Source of the DNA: an uncultured Eubacteriales bacterium | GTDB lineage: Bacteria; Bacillota; Clostridia; Oscillospirales; Oscillospiraceae | Direction of reading: 5' to 3' | Assembly (NCBI GenBank): GCA_900548795.1 | Contig: URLT01000105.1 | Coordinates: 1-5,451 of the forward strand | Length of the DNA stretch: 5,451 nucleotides | Shown here: one piece after another, positions 1-3,787 of the stretch | How the letters are laid out: each line of letters opens with the position of its first letter | How positions within the stretch are numbered: the stretch's first letter is position 1 | The notes under the pieces: generated by a model | The model's input: only the letters and a program-made list of their open reading frames with translations | The model's database searches: none | What the model was told of the DNA's origin: nothing | Translations under genes and position numbers: made by a program

Positions 1-225
1 CTGGTTGAAGGACTGGTCGGTGATATCGCCGTAGTCGGTGATCATGGCGACCTTGTAGTCGGCATTGGGAGCGGGAGCGGGCTCGGTGGATTCGGTGTCG
101 GGAGTGTCGGTGACCTGGGTGTCGGGGGTCACGGTGGTGGTGGGCTCCTCCTTCTTTTCGGCGCAGCCAGCGAACAGGCAAGCGACCATCGCAAGAGCGA
201 GGAGAAGTGCTACAAGTTTCTTCAT
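1..225 (-). CDS. BMP/PnrA-family nucleoside-binding lipoprotein, N-terminal part
   Basis: Only the first 75 codons are present; the gene runs off the left edge. Residues 1-20 form a lipoprotein signal peptide (MKK, then a hydrophobic stretch) ending in the lipobox LFAGC, with Cys21 as the lipidation site, so the protein should sit on the outer face of the membrane. Residues 22-57 are a low-complexity linker rich in Thr, Pro, Glu, Asp and Ala. The mature fold begins with KVAMITDYGDITDQSFNQ at 58-75, which resembles the first strand and loop of BMP/PnrA (TmpC-like) substrate-binding proteins. Known members bind purine or other nucleosides for ABC importers. The start is fixed by GGAGG at 234-238, eight bases before the ATG. 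The upstream nucleoside-salvage genes support a nucleoside ligand, but the binding residues are outside the window. Permease and ATPase genes would be expected further left (inference). Confidence 0.85.
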   Translation of the reverse strand, partial: MKKLVALLLALAMVACLFAGCAEKKEEPTTTVTPDTQVTDTPDTESTEPAPAPNADYKVAMITDYGDITDQSFNQ

Positions 226-252
226 TTTCTTAACCTCCATATAGAATATGTC

Positions 253-265
253 GCAGTTCTACTGC
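253..265 (-). promoter_or_regulatory. Small inverted repeat at the predicted transcript start
   Basis: GCAGT and ACTGC form a 5-bp inverted repeat around a 3-base loop, placed almost exactly where the lipoprotein mRNA is predicted to begin. It could be a 5' stem-loop that protects the mRNA or an operator half-site pair. The repeat is short, so a chance match is possible. Confidence 0.35.
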
Positions 266-272
266 TTGTTAG

Positions 273-301
273 ATTATCGCACAGAACCGCCTAAAAATCA
301 A
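273..301 (-). promoter_or_regulatory. Sigma-A-type promoter for the lipoprotein gene
   Basis: On the minus strand a -35 box TTGATT (296-301) is followed by a 17-base spacer and a -10 box GATAAT (273-278). A TG dinucleotide one base before the -10 gives an extended -10. A/T tracts upstream of the -35 (about 302-335) look like an UP element. The start of transcription is predicted near 266, giving a leader of about 40 bases. No terminator is seen between cdd and this promoter, so the lipoprotein gene may be transcribed both from here and by readthrough. Confidence 0.75.
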
Positions 302-335
302 GGGGTTTTTAAAAATTTGTTAAAAATGTATATAT

Positions 336-749
336 TTACTTGTTGAGATCCTTTGCAGAAAAGCTCAAAGGCAGCAATTCCGCCAAAGTCGTTTCATAGA
401 GCTTCGTGCCGTCCGTGGTCAGAACGATGGGGAAATCGTCCGGGCAGAACTCGCGGATGACCTGACGGCAGACGCCGCAGGGCGCGCAAAGCTCGGAAAC
501 GGGCTTGCCCGCAGGGCCGCCGCAGATCGCCAGCGCCTCGAATTCACGCTCTCCGGCGCAGACGGCGGTGAAAAAGGCGGTGCGCTCGGCGCAGTTGGTC
601 GGGCCATAGGCAGCGTTTTCAACGTTGCAGCCGCGGTAGACCTTGCCGCTCTTGGCCAGCAGCGCCGCGCCGACGGCAAAATGGGAATAAGGAACATAGG
701 CGTTGTTGCGCGCCTCGACGGCGATTTGCATCAATTCTTCGTGGGTCAT
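336..749 (-). CDS. cdd: Cytidine deaminase
   Basis: 137 residues, the usual length of the small homotetrameric zinc-dependent cytidine deaminases. The enzyme converts cytidine and deoxycytidine to uridine and deoxyuridine in the cytosol. Visible are the substrate-binding segment CNVENAAYG (41-49), the catalytic TNCAE motif with zinc ligand Cys53 and proton-shuttling Glu55, and PCGVCRQ with the other two zinc ligands Cys91 and Cys94. All key residues are intact. An early YVPYSHFAVGAA block (18-29) is also typical. The start has an AAGGAGG site at 761-767, eleven bases upstream. The gene lies 114 bases after deoB, the gap containing a strong palindrome, and 110 bases before the lipoprotein gene, so co-transcription with deoB is likely but may be modulated. 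Confidence 0.96.
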   Translation of the reverse strand: MTHEELMQIAVEARNNAYVPYSHFAVGAALLAKSGKVYRGCNVENAAYGPTNCAERTAFFTAVCAGEREFEALAICGGPAGKPVSELCAPCGVCRQVIREFCPDDFPIVLTTDGTKLYETTLAELLPLSFSAKDLNK

Positions 750-821
750 GGTAACTGGCTCCTCCTTATATTTATTAACAATAGGTGATCGGGATGCTTC
801 GTCATGCTCGCGGGGGCAAGA

Positions 822-845
822 ATCGGGTGGGAGCTCCCACCCGAT
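822..845. repeat. Perfect 24-bp palindrome between deoB and cdd
   Basis: A perfectly self-complementary 24-base sequence is centred between 833 and 834, with GAGCTC at its core. With one bulged A (821), four more pairs extend it: CAAG at 817-820 with CTTG at 846-849. In the deoB-cdd transcript this would be a very stable hairpin about 15 bases after the deoB stop. It is not followed by a U tract in either direction, so it is not a classical intrinsic terminator. An mRNA-stability element at the deoB 3' end, a protein-binding site, or a copy of a dispersed palindromic repeat are the main options. Confidence 0.85.
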
Positions 846-863
846 CTTGATTCGTTTTGGGGA

Positions 864-2033
864 TCAGCCGACGACCTCCGCGGCAAAGCTCTTGCCGGGC
901 GTGTTGAACGGCACACCAAGCAGCTCGGTGACCGTCGCGGCGATGTCGGCAAAGCTGGTGCGCGTGCCGAGGTTGACCGGCTTGACCTTCTTGCCCGCGA
1001 TGAGCAGCGGCACATATTCGCGGGTGTGGTCGGTGGTCTTGGTATAGGCCGGGTCGCAGCCGTGGTCGGCGGTGACCATGACAAGGTCGTCCTCGCCGAG
1101 GCTCTCGACAAATTTGCCGAAGAAGGCGTCGAACTCGGTCAGCGCGGCGGCATAGCCGTCGATGTTGCGGCGATGGCCATAGAGCATGTCGAAATCGACG
1201 AGATTGATGAAGCAAAGACCCTTAAAATCGCGGGCGGCGTAGTCGAGGGTTTTGTTCAGGCCGTCGGTGTTGCCCTTGGTATAAACAAACTCGGTCATGC
1301 CGTGCCCGGCAAAGATGTCGTGGATCTTGCCGACGGCCAGCACGTCCTGCCCGGCGGCCTTGATGGCGTCGAGCATCGTCTCTGCGGGCGGCTCGAGGGA
1401 GAAGTCGTGGCGGTTGCTCGTGCGCGTGAAGCCGTCCTTCGGGTTGCCGATGAACGGGCGGGCGATCACGCGGCCGACGCCGTGCTTGCCGACGAGCAGC
1501 CGGCGGGCGATGCGGCAGTATTCATAGAGCTGCTCGGGCGGGACGATGTCCTCGTGCGCGGCGATCTGGAAGACGGAGTCGGCGGAGGTATAGACGATCA
1601 GGTCGCCGGTCTTCATGTGCTCCTCGCCGTATTTGTTGATGACCTCGGTGCCCGACCACGGCGCATTGGCCAGCACGCCGCGCCCCGTTGCCTCGCGGAA
1701 GGGCTTGAGGATCTCCTCCGGGAAACCGTTGGGATAGGTGGGCAGCGGATTCGGAGAGACGATGCCCGCGATCTCCCAGTGGCCGATGGTGGTGTCCTTG
1801 CCCATGGAGGCCTCCTTCAGGCGGGCGCAGGCGCCCTTCTGATGCTCGGCCTTGCCGAGGTAATCGACGGTGTCGATGTTGCCGAGGCCGTAGGAAACCA
1901 TATTGGGAACATGCAGCTTGTCCGAGGTGGCACAGCTGCGCAGGGTGTTGACGTTATAATCGCCGAAAGCGTGGGCGTCGGGCGCTTCGCCGCAGCCGCA
2001 CGAATCGAGCACAAACAGGAATACGCGCTTCAT
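864..2033 (-). CDS. deoB: Phosphopentomutase
   Basis: 389 residues, full length for the DeoB family (alkaline-phosphatase superfamily, two manganese ions). It interconverts (deoxy)ribose-1-phosphate and -5-phosphate, passing the product of nucleoside phosphorolysis to central carbon metabolism. By alignment from memory with the Bacillus cereus enzyme, metal ligands are Asp10 (in VLDSCGCGEAPDA), Asp282 and His287 (DFDMLYGHRR), Asp323 and His324 (TADHG) and His336 (TDHTREY). The phosphorylated threonine is Thr81 in GKDTTIGHWE, and Asp152 lies in TSADSV. The residue before GHWE is Ile rather than the Ser or Thr I recall in the E. coli and B. cereus enzymes. AAGGAG at 2046-2051 lies twelve bases before the ATG. 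The gene starts 24 bases after the deoD stop, so the two are almost certainly one transcriptional unit. Confidence 0.97.
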   Translation of the reverse strand: MKRVFLFVLDSCGCGEAPDAHAFGDYNVNTLRSCATSDKLHVPNMVSYGLGNIDTVDYLGKAEHQKGACARLKEASMGKDTTIGHWEIAGIVSPNPLPTYPNGFPEEILKPFREATGRGVLANAPWSGTEVINKYGEEHMKTGDLIVYTSADSVFQIAAHEDIVPPEQLYEYCRIARRLLVGKHGVGRVIARPFIGNPKDGFTRTSNRHDFSLEPPAETMLDAIKAAGQDVLAVGKIHDIFAGHGMTEFVYTKGNTDGLNKTLDYAARDFKGLCFINLVDFDMLYGHRRNIDGYAAALTEFDAFFGKFVESLGEDDLVMVTADHGCDPAYTKTTDHTREYVPLLIAGKKVKPVNLGTRTSFADIAATVTELLGVPFNTPGKSFAAEVVG

Positions 2034-2057
2034 GGTTCAAAAAATCTCCTTCGATGA

Positions 2058-2798
2058 TTACTTTTCGAGTTTGACGGCGGTCTCAAGGGCAACCTGCATC
2101 ATCTGGCGGAAGCCGGTCTGGCGCTCCTCGGCGGACAGGAACTCGCCGCGCACAAGCTGGTCGGAAACGGTGCAGATGCACAGGGCGTTCTTGCCGTAGC
2201 GCGCGGCGTTCAGGTAGAGCGCGGCGGACTCCATCTCAATGGCCATGATGCCCATTTTGCGCCAGTTGTGGTTGGGGTCGAGTGCCTCGGGGACGTTCTC
2301 GTCGTCGCCATAGAACACGTCGGAGGACAGGATGTTGCCGACATGATACGGGGCGGCCAGCTCCTCGGCGGATTCGATGGCCGCGCGGAGCATCTTATAC
2401 GAGCAGATCGGCGCGAACGTGCCGGCCAGATGGAACTGGTTGGCCCAGTTGGAGTCGGTGCTCGCGCCCATGGCCATGACGATGTCCTTCAGGTTGATGT
2501 GCGGCTGAATGGCGCCGGCCGAGCCGATGCGCAGGATGTTCTCGACGCCGTAGGCATTATACAGCTCGTGGGAATAGATGCCGATGGAGGGCATACCCAT
2601 GCCGGAGGCCATCACGGTGACCTTCACGCCCTTATAGGTGCCGGTGTAGCCCTGCACGCCGCGGACGTTGTTGACGAGCACGGGGTTCTCGAGGAAGTTC
2701 TCGGCGATATACTTCGAGCGGAGCGGGTCGCCGGGCATCAGGACGGTCTTGCCGAAATCGTCGGGCGTGGCCTTGATATGGGGAGTCGGATAATTCAT
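2058..2798 (-). CDS. deoD: Purine nucleoside phosphorylase, DeoD type
   Basis: 246 residues, slightly longer than the roughly 235-240 usual for this family. It cleaves purine (deoxy)nucleosides with phosphate to the free base and (deoxy)ribose-1-phosphate, the substrate of DeoB encoded next. Residues matching the E. coli enzyme are His7 (contributed to the neighbouring subunit), the phosphate site Gly23 (MPGDPLR), Arg27, Arg46 and Arg90 with Ser93 (RIGSAGA), ribose-binding Glu188-Met-Glu190, and the catalytic Asp213/Arg226 pair (TVSDQ and EERQ). Asp213 rather than Asn marks the 6-oxo/6-amino-accepting hexameric class. The common His after SD is Gln214 here, and the segment at about 164-181 is longer than in E. 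coli. AAAGGAG (2807-2813) lies eight bases before the ATG. The start is further supported by the NYPTPHI N-terminus. Confidence 0.97.
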   Translation of the reverse strand: MNYPTPHIKATPDDFGKTVLMPGDPLRSKYIAENFLENPVLVNNVRGVQGYTGTYKGVKVTVMASGMGMPSIGIYSHELYNAYGVENILRIGSAGAIQPHINLKDIVMAMGASTDSNWANQFHLAGTFAPICSYKMLRAAIESAEELAAPYHVGNILSSDVFYGDDENVPEALDPNHNWRKMGIMAIEMESAALYLNAARYGKNALCICTVSDQLVRGEFLSAEERQTGFRQMMQVALETAVKLEK

Positions 2799-2815
2799 TG
2801 TGTGTTCTCCTTTCG

Positions 2816-2821
2816 ATTATA
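2816..2821 (-). promoter_or_regulatory. Possible extended -10 element before deoD
   Basis: On the minus strand TATAAT is preceded by TG one base upstream, a perfect extended -10. No acceptable -35 box is seen at 16-18 bases. Transcription would start within or next to the ribosome binding site, leaving a leader of only about 12-15 bases. It is therefore a weak candidate for an internal promoter giving extra deoD-deoB expression. Confidence 0.3.
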
Positions 2822-2833
2822 ACAATGATTGCG

Positions 2834-2871
2834 GCAGCGCCGCCTCGCCCGGCGGATGCCAGCCGCGCTGC
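2834..2871 (-). repeat. GC-rich intercistronic hairpin between tdk and deoD
   Basis: GCAGCGC (2834-2840) is complementary to GCGCTGC (2865-2871). Inside it CGCC (2841-2844) pairs with GGCG (2851-2854) across a six-base loop, leaving a ten-base bulge on one side. In the tdk-deoD transcript this forms a bulged hairpin about 24 bases after the tdk stop. It is not followed by a U tract, so it may stabilise or process the mRNA rather than end it. Simple GC-rich composition could produce some of this pairing. Confidence 0.5.
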
Positions 2872-2894
2872 GGAGCCGCTCTATGTGAACAGGG

Positions 2895-3479
2895 TCATTT
2901 CACCTTGCGGTGCTCGCGGATGCTGCGCACCCAGCATTTGTGGCACATGGCGATATAGCGGTCGTTGCCGCCGAGCAGAAGCTGCGCGCCCTCGGTGACG
3001 ACGTAGCCGTCGGAATCGATGCGGGCGTTGGTGGTCGCCTTTGCGCCGCAGTCGCAGATGGCCTTGATCTCGGTGATCGTGTCGGCGACCTCGAACAGGC
3101 GGCGGCTGCCCTCGAAGAGCGTGCTGCGGAAATCCGTGCGCAGGCCGAAGCAGAGCACGGGAATGTTCTCGGAATCGACGATCTCGCGGAGCTGATCGAT
3201 CTGCGCAGCCGTCAGGAACTGGCATTCGTCGACGATGATGACGTCCGTCCTGCCGCGCAGGCGATAGGCCTCGAGCAGGTCGCGCTCGGGCCCGACGACC
3301 TCGGCCGGAGCCTCCAGCCCGACGCGGCTGCGCAGGATGATCGCGCCGTCGCGCTGATCGGCAGCCGGCTTGATGAGCCAGACCAGCATCCCGTTTTCTT
3401 CATAATTATATTTGGTGATCAGCGCCTGCGCCGTCTTAGACGAGCCCATGGAGCCGTATTTGAAGTAGAGCTTGGCCAA
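2895..3479 (-). CDS. tdk: Thymidine kinase
   Basis: 194 residues from a TTG start, a normal length for type II thymidine kinase. It phosphorylates thymidine (and deoxyuridine) with ATP to dTMP (dUMP) in the cytosol. The P-loop is YGSMGSSKT (8-16), the catalytic Glu85 lies in VDECQFLT (83-90), and LRTDFR (113-118) is conserved. A zinc-binding lobe uses Cys142 and Cys144 (CDCG) with Cys179 and Cys182 (CHKC). The CxC spacing and EGAQLLLGGNDRY segment resemble the E. coli enzyme more than the CxxC type. The TTG is chosen because GGAGGG lies eight bases upstream and AKLYFKYG is the family's normal N-terminus. No ATG occurs nearby, and a 76-residue extension to an upstream ATG would translate through the promoter. 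It is the first gene of the cluster, 96 bases before deoD. Confidence 0.95.
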   Translation of the reverse strand: MAKLYFKYGSMGSSKTAQALITKYNYEENGMLVWLIKPAADQRDGAIILRSRVGLEAPAEVVGPERDLLEAYRLRGRTDVIIVDECQFLTAAQIDQLREIVDSENIPVLCFGLRTDFRSTLFEGSRRLFEVADTITEIKAICDCGAKATTNARIDSDGYVVTEGAQLLLGGNDRYIAMCHKCWVRSIREHRKVK

Positions 3480-3512
3480 CGTGTTTCCCTCCAGCCGCCT
3501 TTTGGTTCTATT

Positions 3513-3541
3513 ATTATACAAGATTTGTCCGAAAGATGCAA
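3513..3541 (-). promoter_or_regulatory. Promoter for tdk and the salvage cluster
   Basis: On the minus strand TTGCAT (3536-3541) is followed by exactly 17 bases and a consensus TATAAT (3513-3518). The predicted start near 3506 leaves a leader of about 27 bases containing the GGAGGG binding site. The -35 matches consensus only in TTG, while the -10 is perfect. This is probably the main promoter of tdk-deoD-deoB and perhaps cdd. Confidence 0.75.
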
Positions 3542-3578
3542 GGGAAACTCGTCCGGCCGTGCTTCGGTTTCGGAAAAT

Positions 3579-3611
3579 CGGCAAAAGTGTCAAAAATTTG
3601 TCGCCTTTTTT
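3579..3611 (+). terminator. Hairpin followed by T6, first copy
   Basis: CGGCAAA (3579-3585) pairs with TTTGTCG (3597-3603), one pair being G-U, and is followed by CC and six T (3606-3611). The stem is short and AT-rich at its inner end, so it would be a weak intrinsic terminator for rightward transcripts. No plus-strand gene ends just upstream. Confidence 0.35.
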
Positions 3612-3639
3612 GTGAAATTCTCCGCGCACGCAAGCGATC

Positions 3640-3672
3640 CGGCGCCTCCGCATCCCCGCTGCGCCGTTTTTT
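3640..3672 (+). terminator. Hairpin followed by T6, second copy
   Basis: CGGCGC (3640-3645) is complementary to GCGCCG (3661-3666), directly followed by six T (3667-3672). The six-base stem is entirely G-C with a 15-base loop, so it is terminator-like for rightward transcription only. The upstream gene tdk points the other way, so the likely target would be antisense readthrough or an unannotated small transcript. The second arm could alternatively pair with CGGCGC at 3707-3712. Confidence 0.4.
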
Positions 3673-3724
3673 GTGCAGACGCGCCGCTTTGCCGGATTTT
3701 TTGGCACGGCGCAAATTGTGTCTA

Positions 3725-3752
3725 TTGTAACGTCCGCGCCGGCGGGTATAAT
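3725..3752 (+). promoter_or_regulatory. Promoter for oleate hydratase
   Basis: TTGTAA (3725-3730), a 16-base spacer and a perfect TATAAT (3747-3752). The predicted start near 3759 gives a leader of about 29 bases carrying the AGGAGGT ribosome binding site at 3774-3780, seven bases before the ATG. Confidence 0.75.
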
Positions 3753-3787
3753 AGGGTCAGAAAGAAAAAATACAGGAGGTTATTGTT

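Larger units (their letters stand above)
3480..3787. other. Divergent intergenic region between tdk and oleate hydratase
   Basis: This 308-base stretch has no credible gene. Its ends carry the two outward-facing promoters (3513-3541 minus, 3725-3752 plus). The roughly 180 bases between them alternate GC-rich arms and T6 runs and include two hairpin-plus-T6 elements on the plus strand. The hexamer GCGCCG or its complement CGGCGC appears four times (3640, 3661, 3681, 3707), so several mutually exclusive pairings are possible. No regulator operator was recognised. Confidence 0.7.

Noticed and set aside
302..335. Terminator after cdd
   Set aside because: The stretch is A/T-rich with T and A runs but has no GC stem, so it fits an UP element or linker better than an intrinsic terminator.
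766..785. Separate promoter directly before cdd
   Set aside because: The A/T-rich TTGTTAATAAATATAA stretch resembles -10 sequences, but no -35 box is found at a suitable distance.
804..2057. 417-codon open frame on the plus strand covering nearly all of deoB
   Set aside because: It lies antisense to a clear full-length phosphopentomutase with all catalytic residues. Its translation is a repetitive Gly/Ala/Val/Asp-rich string with no family motif, and such long shadows are expected opposite GC-rich codons.
2268..2822. 184-codon open frame on the plus strand opposite deoD
   Set aside because: It overlaps a complete deoD with conserved motifs and shows no recognisable domain; it is a codon-bias artefact.
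3480..3707. 76-codon upstream extension of tdk to an ATG at 3707
   Set aside because: The extension would translate the -35/-10 promoter and has no match to the family N-terminus. The TTG at 3479 has a well-spaced GGAGGG.
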